DNA of 6,358 bases from an uncultured Bacteroidales bacterium (GTDB lineage: Bacteria > Bacteroidota > Bacteroidia > Bacteroidales > Bacteroidaceae): positions 1 through 6,358 of the forward strand of contig CACZRQ010000230.1 in assembly GCA_902783615.1 (NCBI GenBank), read 5' to 3'. The first letter of the stretch is position 1. The number at the start of each line of letters is the position of its first letter. Positions 1 to 5,199 of the stretch are shown in pieces. A program made the position numbers and the translations under genes. The notes beneath the pieces are model-generated. The model did not search any database, was not told the DNA's origin, and saw only the letters and a list, made by a program, of their open reading frames with translations.

Positions 1-1
1 C

Positions 2-1399
2 GAAGAGCGAAAAGGCGACATCATTGCCCGCATGAGTGGCGATGTACAGGAAATAGAAAATTCCATCATGGCGAGTCTCGACATGCTCTTCAAAAACCCC
101 ATCCTCATCATCTCCTATTTTGCCGCCTTGTTGGTGGTATCTTGGGAGCTCACCTTGTTTACATTGGTGTTTGTGCCCATCTTTGGCTGGTTCATGGGCT
201 TTGTAGGCAGAAAGTTGAAGGCGAAGAGCATCAAGGCACAGTCGCTTTGGAGCGATACCATGAGCATTGTGGAGGAAACCTTGGGTGGCCTGCGCATCAT
301 CAAGGCATTCAATGCAGAAGAAAAGATGAATAAGCGTTTTGACAGAATTAACTCTGGCTATCGCGACCATATCATGAAAGTGAACATCCGCCAGTCGATG
401 GCGCACCCCATGAGCGAGTTCTTGGGCACAGTAATGATAGTCATTGTCCTTTGGTTCGGTGGTATTCTGGTGCTTAATCAGCAAGTGCTCGATGGCTCAA
501 CTTTTGTCTATTACCTGGTGATTCTCTATAGCATCATCAATCCCTTGAAGGAGTTTTCGCGTGCCAGCTACAACATTCCAAAGGGTTTGGCATCTATGGA
601 ACGAGTGGATAAGATCTTGATGGCTGAGAACAATATCCGTGAGCCAGAACATCCTGTGCACATGGCTGATTTCCAGCATCAGATAGAATTTAGAGATGTC
701 TCTTTCAAGTATGCCGACAAGTGGGTGTTACGTGATATCAACCTCACCATCGAGAAGGGCAAGACCATCGCTTTGGTAGGACAGAGTGGAGGCGGTAAAT
801 CCACCTTAGTTGACCTCATCCCTCGCTATTACGATGTGCAGGAGGGCGAGGTGCTCATCGATGGCATCAATGTAAAGGACTTGGGCATACACGATTTGCG
901 CCAGCTCATTGGAAATGTGAATCAAGAGGCGATTCTCTTTAACGACACCTTCTTCAACAACATCTCTTTTGGGGTGGATGGTGCTACGCAGGAGCAGGTG
1001 GAGCAAGCGGCCCGCATTGCCAATGCCCACGAGTTTATCATGGCATCCGAGCAGGGTTACGACACCAATATCGGTGATAGAGGTGGCCGCCTTTCTGGAG
1101 GTCAGCGTCAACGTGTCAGCATTGCCCGTGCCATCTTGAAGAATCCACCCATCTTGATTCTCGATGAGGCTACCTCGGCTCTTGATACAGAGAGTGAACG
1201 CTTGGTGCAGGATGCCCTTGAACGCTTGATGAAGACTCGCACAACGGTGGCCATTGCCCATCGTCTCAGCACCATACGCAATGCCGATGAAATCTATGTG
1301 CTGCATGAGGGCAAGATTGTGGAAAAAGGCCGTCATGAAGAACTCCTGCAATTGGGAGGCTATTACAAGAAACTCAACGACATGCAGTCGTTAGGATGA
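2..1399 (+). CDS. MsbA-like ABC exporter, permease-ATPase fusion (5' end outside window)
   Basis: This is a half-transporter of the type I ABC exporter family: a membrane domain followed by a nucleotide-binding domain, working as a dimer in the inner membrane to export lipids, drugs or peptides. The frame is open from base 2, so the Met at 32 is internal and roughly 140-150 residues are missing. Counting from that Met, hydrophobic spans lie near residues 23-58, 131-149 and 157-173. The ATPase has Walker A GQSGGGKST (250-258), Q-loop Gln298, signature LSGGQ (354-358), Walker B ILILDE with catalytic Glu379, D-loop SALD (382-385) and switch His410, so it looks fully active. It ends at TAG/GGATGA-type sequence with the stop at 1397-1399, only 20 bp before a hairpin repeat. 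Family assignment is firm; the substrate is not readable, and lipid A-type export is only one possibility. Confidence 0.95.
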   Translation, partial: EERKGDIIARMSGDVQEIENSIMASLDMLFKNPILIISYFAALLVVSWELTLFTLVFVPIFGWFMGFVGRKLKAKSIKAQSLWSDTMSIVEETLGGLRIIKAFNAEEKMNKRFDRINSGYRDHIMKVNIRQSMAHPMSEFLGTVMIVIVLWFGGILVLNQQVLDGSTFVYYLVILYSIINPLKEFSRASYNIPKGLASMERVDKILMAENNIREPEHPVHMADFQHQIEFRDVSFKYADKWVLRDINLTIEKGKTIALVGQSGGGKSTLVDLIPRYYDVQEGEVLIDGINVKDLGIHDLRQLIGNVNQEAILFNDTFFNNISFGVDGATQEQVEQAARIANAHEFIMASEQGYDTNIGDRGGRLSGGQRQRVSIARAILKNPPILILDEATSALDTESERLVQDALERLMKTRTTVAIAHRLSTIRNADEIYVLHEGKIVEKGRHEELLQLGGYYKKLNDMQSLG

Positions 1400-1418
1400 A
1401 AAGTGAAGACTTCTTTTG

Positions 1419-1507
1419 ATTCTTTCTTCCGTTCTTCCGCTAAATCTAAATAATCCATGTTTTATATAGATTATCATAGCGGAAGAAGTAGCGGAAGAAG
1501 CGGAAGA
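1419..1507 (-). repeat. Left copy of 89-bp hairpin repeat (CTTCCG/CGGAAG type)
   Basis: This imperfect palindrome is built from TTCTTCCG words on one arm and CGGAAGAA words on the other. The inner stem is a perfect 11-bp pairing of 1432-1442 with 1477-1487 around a 34-nt loop. An outer CTTCCG/CGGAAG stem (1425-1431 with 1492-1500 or 1501-1507) can extend it. It lies 20 bp after the ABC exporter stop. The reverse complement of 1952-2040 aligns to it over the full 89 bp with no gaps: I count 62 of 65 matches outside the central 24 bases and about 12 of 24 within them. The strand given is the one on which the promoter-like box points into the hairpin. It may be a REP-like element, a terminator, or one end of a larger element. 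Confidence 0.85.
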
Positions 1508-1525
1508 TAAATGGCGATTTTAGGT

Positions 1526-1533
1526 CAAAACTA
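1526..1533 (-). promoter_or_regulatory. Possible -7 box (TAGTTTTG) facing the left hairpin
   Basis: On the minus strand this reads TAGTTTTG, a match to the Bacteroidetes TAnnTTTG consensus, and it ends 18 bp before the hairpin repeat. No good TTTG -33 element is placed 19-21 bp upstream. The only reason to list it is that the right-hand copy of the repeat has a matching box at nearly the same distance and orientation. Confidence 0.3.
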
Positions 1534-1704
1534 CCTTATATTCGTTCGAAGAATGCAACTTTCTGAACGGAATATTGGGCGTGTTCCGCAGATTAATTCA
1601 CATTTGACTGAGCAGCTTTTGATGCATATTGCAAAGTAAAGTTCATGGTCTTGCTCATGGAATCATATAAATACCTGTAATTCAATATTAGTTGAGTCCG
1701 CATG

Positions 1705-1841
1705 AGTCTTTCGTTACCAGACGCTCGGTCAGTAACTAACGGACTCTTGGTCAGTAGTTGCCTAACTCTTGGTCAGTAACTAACGGACTAACAGTCGCAA
1801 GGCGTGGGACAGACAATCGCAAGGCAACCAGTCGTCACTCG
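1705..1841. repeat. Degenerate 22-bp periodic array, about six units
   Basis: Three consecutive 22-bp units begin with GGTCAGTA at 1727, 1749 and 1771. Units one and three share GGTCAGTAACTAACGGACT; unit two keeps both ends and differs in the centre. The period continues in weaker form: TCGCAAGGC recurs exactly 22 bp apart (1795-1803 and 1817-1825). A TC dinucleotide falls at 1707, 1729, 1751, 1773, 1795, 1817 and 1839, each step being 22 bp. There are no spacers, so this is not a CRISPR array. It could be a decaying minisatellite, a protein-binding array with two-helical-turn spacing, or part of a structured RNA. Confidence 0.7.
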
Positions 1842-1927
1842 GCCACAGTCGGATGCCTAAGCAGAACAGCTTAAAAAGTCCACAAAGAAGCAACATATTA
1901 ATCGAATAATCCAAGCTTTCAATGCAT

Positions 1928-1935
1928 TATTTTTG
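1928..1935 (+). promoter_or_regulatory. Possible -7 box (TATTTTTG) facing the right hairpin
   Basis: TATTTTTG fits the TAnnTTTG consensus and ends 16 bp before the right hairpin repeat, pointing into it. It overlaps a perfect 14-bp palindrome at 1929-1942. No TTTG lies at the expected -33 position near 1904, so promoter activity is doubtful. The parallel box at the left copy raises the odds that box and hairpin belong to one repeated unit. Confidence 0.35.
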
Positions 1936-1951
1936 CAAAAATTGCGTTTTT

Positions 1952-2040
1952 TCTTCCGCTTCTTCCGCCATTTCTTCCGCTATGATAACCAATGAAACAA
2001 AACAACTATCTCGATTTAGCGGAAGAGCGGAAGAAAGAAT
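1952..2040 (+). repeat. Right copy of 89-bp hairpin repeat, inverted relative to the left copy
   Basis: This copy has the same architecture as 1419-1507 in the opposite orientation. The inner stem pairs 1973-1982 with 2017-2026 around a 34-nt loop, the same loop length as in the left copy. A second stem pairs TTCTTCCGC at 1960-1968 with 2027-2035, with a four-base bulge (CATT) on the 5' arm. Stem sequence is conserved between the copies while the loop has diverged, as expected if pairing is what is kept. The copies are separated by 444 bp. Confidence 0.85.
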
Positions 2041-2198
2041 TGAGAAGAGAAAATCATTAATCATTTTCCCCTTGCATACGAGGCAAAAAATCTATGCTTT
2101 CACTACTAGTTGAGTCTTAGAGATATCTGCTAACACTTGTTTCATAGCCTGTTTTTTCACCACCTAAATTGACGCTGAACCATAATCGTCTATCATAC

Positions 2199-2816
2199 TT
2201 ATAAAGCATTGATTGTCTTTTGCAGTTCTTCTAAAAAGCGTGTGGCCTGCTGTCCATCCATCTGCACATGATGAAACTGGAAGGAGATGGGCAAGGTGGT
2301 TTTGAACCAGCTTTTGCGGTATCTGCCCCAAGCTAAAAACGGGTTGTTGTAGATGCCTGAGTACTGATTGACGATGCAGTCGAGTTCTGTGCCGACTAAA
2401 GCTGAAGCTCCAACGATAACGGCTTCACTGTCAAGTATATCCTGACAAGTCTGACTGACGGTCTGTGTCAGGTATAGGTAATTGGCGTTAAACTCTTCCA
2501 GATTGTCGTTGCTGACAATGTCGCAGAAACTCAGTCCTCCCTTTACATTGTTGACAATCATATTGATGGCGAGGCGGTCGTATTTATACAGCTTTCCGTT
2601 TCCTGGCAATAAGTAAAACTCCTCCATCCTGGATGCCGTTTTGGCAATGCACCAGCACAAGAGCATGTTGAACTTCATGCCTTTCTTCTTACTCATCTTA
2701 TAAAGACGTGTCACATCAAAGGTCTTCATGAACGTCACCATTGGCATGGGCGATTTCATCCAGTGCTCAAACGCCTCTTTGCGATTCGTGTCTTTAGGGT
2801 CAATTTCCTGTTTCAT
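2199..2816 (-). CDS. CatA-like (chloramphenicol acetyltransferase family) O-acetyltransferase
   Basis: This 205-residue protein has the CAT fold, which forms a cytosolic trimer moving acetyl from acetyl-CoA to a hydroxyl. The N-terminus carries the family's NRKEAFEHW block (11-19). The C-terminal active-site motif is HHVQMDG (182-188), where His183 is the expected general base and Asp187 the structural partner, followed by FLEELQ as in CAT enzymes. The length is close to the usual 210-220. The region where true chloramphenicol enzymes have an S-x-x-P-W substrate-pocket motif reads TELDC (143-147) here, and the segment around 70-100 is unlike CatA. The substrate may therefore not be chloramphenicol. 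It is the last gene of a leftward operon, 20 bp after the membrane protein gene, with only a weak purine-rich stretch before the ATG. Confidence 0.85.
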   Translation of the reverse strand: MKQEIDPKDTNRKEAFEHWMKSPMPMVTFMKTFDVTRLYKMSKKKGMKFNMLLCWCIAKTASRMEEFYLLPGNGKLYKYDRLAINMIVNNVKGGLSFCDIVSNDNLEEFNANYLYLTQTVSQTCQDILDSEAVIVGASALVGTELDCIVNQYSGIYNNPFLAWGRYRKSWFKTTLPISFQFHHVQMDGQQATRFLEELQKTINAL

Positions 2817-2830
2817 CTTTCTATTTTATT

Positions 2831-2849
2831 ATTTATTTATTTATTTATT
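2831..2849. repeat. ATTT tetranucleotide repeat, 4.75 copies
   Basis: ATTT is repeated from 2831 to 2849 across the last codons and stop (2837-2839) of the membrane protein gene and the start of the 20-bp gap to the CAT-like gene. Because the stop falls within the repeat, slippage would leave the protein end unchanged but would alter the gap length and its A+T content. Confidence 0.8.
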
Positions 2850-3670
2850 CTTTTTAGGTAAAGCCATATCAAGACTATTGGAACAGCGTTGATTACCAAG
2901 GTCCATGGCGACTTGTAAATGCTGTCTGTCATGTAATTGGATACTGTTGGATATACGGCAAGTATAAGATAGCAAAGCAAATAATAAGCAATAGCCAGTT
3001 TGCGGTGCCTCAAATAGAACCAAGTGATGCCAAAGATAATCAGTCCGATGATAAGCAATGTGATGTAGGCTGCATTATTGCCAGCTTGAGATGTCACATC
3101 CACCCCAATCATCGAGGATAGAACAACTCCTCCAATAGAATAGCAAATCACGACAATGATAGCAGCTATTAGTGAGGTAGTTATGTCTTTGGGAAACGAG
3201 ATGGTTTTCTTATCTATTCCAGCCACTAAGTATGAGAACGCAAATACTTGAATGATCACTTCGGGTAAGCCAAAGACATGAAGCTGCCAAGGGAGTTGGG
3301 TGTAAATGATTCCTTCTATGGAACCAGGGGAAGGGCCAGGTGTGTTGATGATCCCTATAACAAGGATAATCAAAAACAGTTTGATAAATGCGTGCTTGTC
3401 TTCTATTATATAAGGGCGGAACAATAGGCATATCACTCCAAATAGAATGCCACGAAGAATTTGGAACACGGGCCCGATGAAGCTACTTGTAGAGTCAAAA
3501 GGACGCATGAAATAAGCCGTGTTTCCTAATTGATATAGTTCCCTATAGTTGAATAAGGAGGAAAAGATAATACCCGCAACTATGTAAGTGATGATGTGGT
3601 AGATTGTCACTTTCAGTACATATCGGGAATTAGAGACTTGCTTAACTTCGGTGTTTTTATCCATCGTCAT
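2837..3670 (-). CDS. Integral membrane protein, eight predicted spans, function unknown
   Basis: I do not recognise this 277-residue family. Hydrophobic segments lie near residues 20-40, 64-84, 94-110, 132-151, 164-188, 201-221, 225-241 and 256-272, so most of it is in the inner membrane. There is no cleavable signal peptide. The most distinctive part is the loop TPGPSPGSIEG (110-120) between spans 3 and 4, rich in Gly, Pro and Ser. The hydrophilic N-terminus of about 19 residues and short basic C-terminus (YLKRINK) suggest both ends are cytoplasmic. The chosen ATG (3668-3670) overlaps the stop of the upstream GNAT gene by 4 nt (ATGA), implying coupled translation; the Met two codons later is an alternative start. 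The next gene encodes a CAT-like acyltransferase, so it may transport or sense the substrate of its neighbours, but that is inference. Confidence 0.85.
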   Translation of the reverse strand: MTMDKNTEVKQVSNSRYVLKVTIYHIITYIVAGIIFSSLFNYRELYQLGNTAYFMRPFDSTSSFIGPVFQILRGILFGVICLLFRPYIIEDKHAFIKLFLIILVIGIINTPGPSPGSIEGIIYTQLPWQLHVFGLPEVIIQVFAFSYLVAGIDKKTISFPKDITTSLIAAIIVVICYSIGGVVLSSMIGVDVTSQAGNNAAYITLLIIGLIIFGITWFYLRHRKLAIAYYLLCYLILAVYPTVSNYMTDSIYKSPWTLVINAVPIVLIWLYLKRINK

Positions 3671-4209
3671 ACTTTTTGGGGGGCAGTACTGTTTTTGTAT
3701 TCAAAAAAGAAAAAATCTGTCCAGCCAGTATTCTCGGCATAGAGGTGCTGTTTGCCACGGTACTCGAAGCCCAAATGCTCGTAGAGCTTGTGGGCAGGGG
3801 TGTTGGAGGCAAGAGCATCTAGCCGTATGGCTTGTATGCCATTGTTTTTAGCCAAGCGGATTGCTTCGCGCACCATTTCAGAACCAATACCTTTGCTTTG
3901 ATAATCAGGATTGACAGCCAAGATGTGAATGACTGCTGCTTTGTCGTCAGCCACCTGCTGCAACCACTCTATGGCGTGATAGTCCTCACCTTGGTACATC
4001 GTGACAGCCATCGCCCCCACAATTACATCCTCTTCTTTATAGAGATACATGCTACCCTCTTCGATGTAGGCTTTAATGCCTTCCAGTGTAGGGTGTTTTC
4101 TCTTGCTCCATCGAGCATATTTCTCTATCTCTGGAGTACGATCTGTTACATCATCATAGAAAGTGATGATGGCGTCAAATTCTTTTTGTGTTGCTAATTC
4201 TAATCTCAT
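3667..4209 (-). CDS. GNAT family N-acetyltransferase
   Basis: This 180-residue protein is a single GNAT domain, which transfers an acetyl group from acetyl-CoA to an amine. The core strand and acetyl-CoA loop are clear: VIHILAVNPDYQ followed by QSKGIG (104-109), the Q-x-x-G-x-G pyrophosphate-binding motif. Then come IRLDAL, Asn136, and the ALKLY-type helix with Tyr143 and LGFEYRG (146-152). A FFFFEYK strand near the C-terminus is typical of the family, followed by eight extra residues that carry the overlap with the next gene. It is the first gene of a leftward operon with a strong promoter candidate at 4247-4278, and the ATG at 4207-4209 lies about 37 bp below its -7 box. The substrate is unknown: small molecule, peptide or protein are all possible. 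Confidence 0.92.
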   Translation of the reverse strand: MRLELATQKEFDAIITFYDDVTDRTPEIEKYARWSKRKHPTLEGIKAYIEEGSMYLYKEEDVIVGAMAVTMYQGEDYHAIEWLQQVADDKAAVIHILAVNPDYQSKGIGSEMVREAIRLAKNNGIQAIRLDALASNTPAHKLYEHLGFEYRGKQHLYAENTGWTDFFFFEYKNSTAPQKV

Positions 4210-4246
4210 ATATTACTATTTCTATTTATTCTTTAGTTCGTCATTG

Positions 4247-4278
4247 CAAAAATACATAGAGTTGTGATATGCTCCAAA
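4247..4278 (-). promoter_or_regulatory. Bacteroidetes-type promoter for the leftward acetyltransferase operon
   Basis: On the minus strand the sequence has TTTG (4275-4278), a 20-bp spacer, then TATTTTTG (4247-4254). This fits the TTTG / N19-21 / TAnnTTTG consensus of the Bacteroidetes primary sigma factor. Transcription should begin about 7-8 bp further left, giving a 5' leader of about 30 nt before the GNAT start at 4209. Confidence 0.75.
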
Positions 4279-4344
4279 TTTTTGGGATATTCTGTGCGTT
4301 TTTGTGATGAATGAAAGTCCTTAAGATCATTTTTCTTCGCGTTT

Positions 4345-4376
4345 TATGCAACTATCGGGAAACTTTCGTATCTTTG
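4345..4376 (+). promoter_or_regulatory. Bacteroidetes-type promoter for the zeta-kinase operon
   Basis: TATCTTTG at 4369-4376 matches TAnnTTTG exactly. Twenty bp upstream, TATG at 4345-4348 is a 3-of-4 match to the -33 TTTG. Transcription would start near 4383, giving a leader of under 20 nt before the ATG at 4401. This excludes the in-frame upstream Met at 4311 as the start. Confidence 0.65.
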
Positions 4377-4392
4377 CAGCGATATTTAAACG

Positions 4393-4397
4393 AAGGA
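4393..4397 (+). promoter_or_regulatory. Short ribosome binding site (AAGGA)
   Basis: AAGGA ends three bases before the ATG at 4401. It is one of the few Shine-Dalgarno-like sites in the window and supports 4401 as the start of the small protein. The spacing is shorter than usual. Confidence 0.45.
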
Positions 4398-4400
4398 TGT

Positions 4401-4604
4401 ATGACTGAGATTTACAAACAATATAGACTGACCTCTATGGAGGAGCCGACTGATGAGATGCTTCGAGCTCTGATGGAGGATGTAGGCAAGGCTGCACGCG
4501 AGTCAAGTGCCATGGCTGAGGCTGAGAAGCAGAGGCGCCTATCCGAAGTTGCCCATACAATTGCCGTCCGACGTTCCCAACGCAAACATGTGCTCTATGA
4601 TTGA
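4401..4604 (+). CDS. Small charged helical protein, putative antitoxin partner of zeta-like kinase
   Basis: This 67-residue protein is placed directly before a zeta-toxin-like kinase and overlaps it by 8 nt, the usual position of an antitoxin. The start at 4401 is chosen because the -7 box at 4369-4376 and AAGGA site both precede it closely; an upstream Met at 4311 would be outside the transcript. The sequence is mostly helix-forming: acidic and Met/Leu-rich at residues 13-30, Ala/Glu-rich in the middle (AARESSAMAEAEKQRR, 31-46), basic near the end (AVRRSQRKH, 55-63). It has no transmembrane span and no visible DNA-binding motif. I see no resemblance to Epsilon or PezA. A binding or inhibitory role is inferred from context only; it could also be a stabilising subunit with no antitoxin activity. 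Confidence 0.8.
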   Translation: MTEIYKQYRLTSMEEPTDEMLRALMEDVGKAARESSAMAEAEKQRRLSEVAHTIAVRRSQRKHVLYD

Positions 4605-5193
4605 CCGCCGTCCTACACTTTGCGTTGTGGCTGGCCCTAATGGCTCTGGCAAGACCACAACGACCATCCAACTGCTAAACGACGAGTGGGCAGCAGATAG
4701 TTTGTATATCAATCCTGACAACATTGCTCAAGAGATTTTTGGCGACTGGAATTCTCCAGAAGCTGTACTGAAGGCAGCGGAAGAAGCCACTCGATTGCGC
4801 TACGAATGTCTGGAACAGGGGCGTGATTCCGTATTCGAGACGGTCTTCTCTGCATCTGAGAAACTGGAGTTCCTGCATAAGGCCAAAGCCGCTGGCTTTT
4901 TTATCCGCCTGTTCTATGTATGCACTTCAGACCCAGCCATCAACGTAGCACGCATCACCCAGCGCTATCTTAATGGTGGTCACGAAGTTCCCATTTCGAA
5001 GATTATCTCTCGCTACTATAAGTCTCTCATCAATGCCGAGGAAGCCATTTCCTTTGTTGATCGAGCCTACGTTTATGACAACTCCATTGACAACCAACTT
5101 CCTCGTCTGCTCTATCGTACCACCGGTGGACAACTCTTCAAGCAATATACCGACAGCATCCCTGAATGGGCGATGACACTGATTAAATTGTAA
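4597..5193 (+). CDS. Zeta-toxin-like P-loop kinase (AAA family ATPase)
   Basis: Zeta/PezT-type toxins are kinases that phosphorylate UDP-N-acetylglucosamine and block cell wall synthesis; this 198-residue protein matches the compact chromosomal branch. Walker A is GPNGSGKTT (13-21). NPDNIA (39-44) carries Asp41, the counterpart of the catalytic Asp of Zeta. FETVFS (80-85) carries Glu81, at the expected substrate-binding Glu. The segment ARITQRYLNGGHEVP (118-132), then ISRYYKSL, supplies the lid arginines (Arg119, Arg123, Arg139) and the GGHxVP signature typical of the family. The start at 4597 is chosen because the P-loop then sits at its normal place near the N-terminus, and the gene overlaps the upstream small gene by 8 nt with no Shine-Dalgarno, which implies translational coupling. 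All key residues are present, so it should be active. Whether it is toxic or a metabolic small-molecule kinase cannot be told from sequence. Confidence 0.88.
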   Translation: MIDRRPTLCVVAGPNGSGKTTTTIQLLNDEWAADSLYINPDNIAQEIFGDWNSPEAVLKAAEEATRLRYECLEQGRDSVFETVFSASEKLEFLHKAKAAGFFIRLFYVCTSDPAINVARITQRYLNGGHEVPISKIISRYYKSLINAEEAISFVDRAYVYDNSIDNQLPRLLYRTTGGQLFKQYTDSIPEWAMTLIKL

Positions 5194-5199
5194 TCCTCT

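Larger units (their letters stand above)
1400..2198. other. Long intergenic region between convergent genes, repeat-rich
   Basis: About 800 bp separate the ends of two convergent genes. The left and right parts carry an inverted pair of hairpin repeats (1419-1507, 1952-2040), and the middle carries a 22-bp periodic array (about 1705-1841). I see no convincing protein gene: the 63-codon frame at 1922-2113 is largely the translation of the CTTCCG repeat. Positions 1534-1704 and 2041-2198 show nothing I can name. A perfect 14-bp palindrome (ATTTTTGCAAAAAT) sits at 1929-1942, and the ten-base word TAGTTGAGTC occurs at 1689-1698 and 2107-2116. No U-tailed intrinsic terminator is clear for either convergent gene, so the hairpins may serve that role. 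Confidence 0.7.

Noticed and set aside
806..1351. 181-codon open frame on the minus strand inside the ABC exporter
   Set aside because: It is antisense to an intact ATPase domain with all motifs in the plus frame, and its protein shows no recognisable motif or start signal.
1400..1510. Classical intrinsic terminator for the ABC exporter
   Set aside because: The hairpin is strong but is not followed by a U-run on the plus strand, so it is listed as a repeat and not as a terminator.
1705..1841. CRISPR array
   Set aside because: The units are directly abutting with a 22-bp period and have no unique spacers; no cas genes are present.
1922..2113. 63-codon open frame as a real gene
   Set aside because: Its start overlaps the promoter-like box and palindrome, and much of its length is Ser-Ser-Ala translation of the CTTCCG repeat. 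The shared shorter frame is kept only as a low-interest finding.
2831..2849. ATTT repeat as a phase-variation switch
   Set aside because: The stop codon lies within the repeat, so unit gain or loss would not change the reading frame of either gene; only the 20-bp gap would vary.
3832..4197. 121-codon open frame on the plus strand opposite the first GNAT
   Set aside because: The minus strand carries a clear GNAT domain with a promoter; the plus frame has no promoter or family motif.
2199..4209. Confirmed antibiotic-resistance operon
   Set aside because: The acyltransferases belong to families that include resistance enzymes, but the CAT-like pocket differs and neither GNAT shows features specific to a known resistance enzyme.
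4311..4400. Upstream start for the small putative antitoxin
   Set aside because: The best promoter's -7 box (4369-4376) lies inside this extension, so the extra 30 codons would not be transcribed, and the extension has no matching character to the rest.
4507..4596. Longer N-terminus for the zeta-like kinase
   Set aside because: This stretch is the coding sequence of the small gene in another frame; starting at 4597 puts the P-loop at residue 13, normal for the family.
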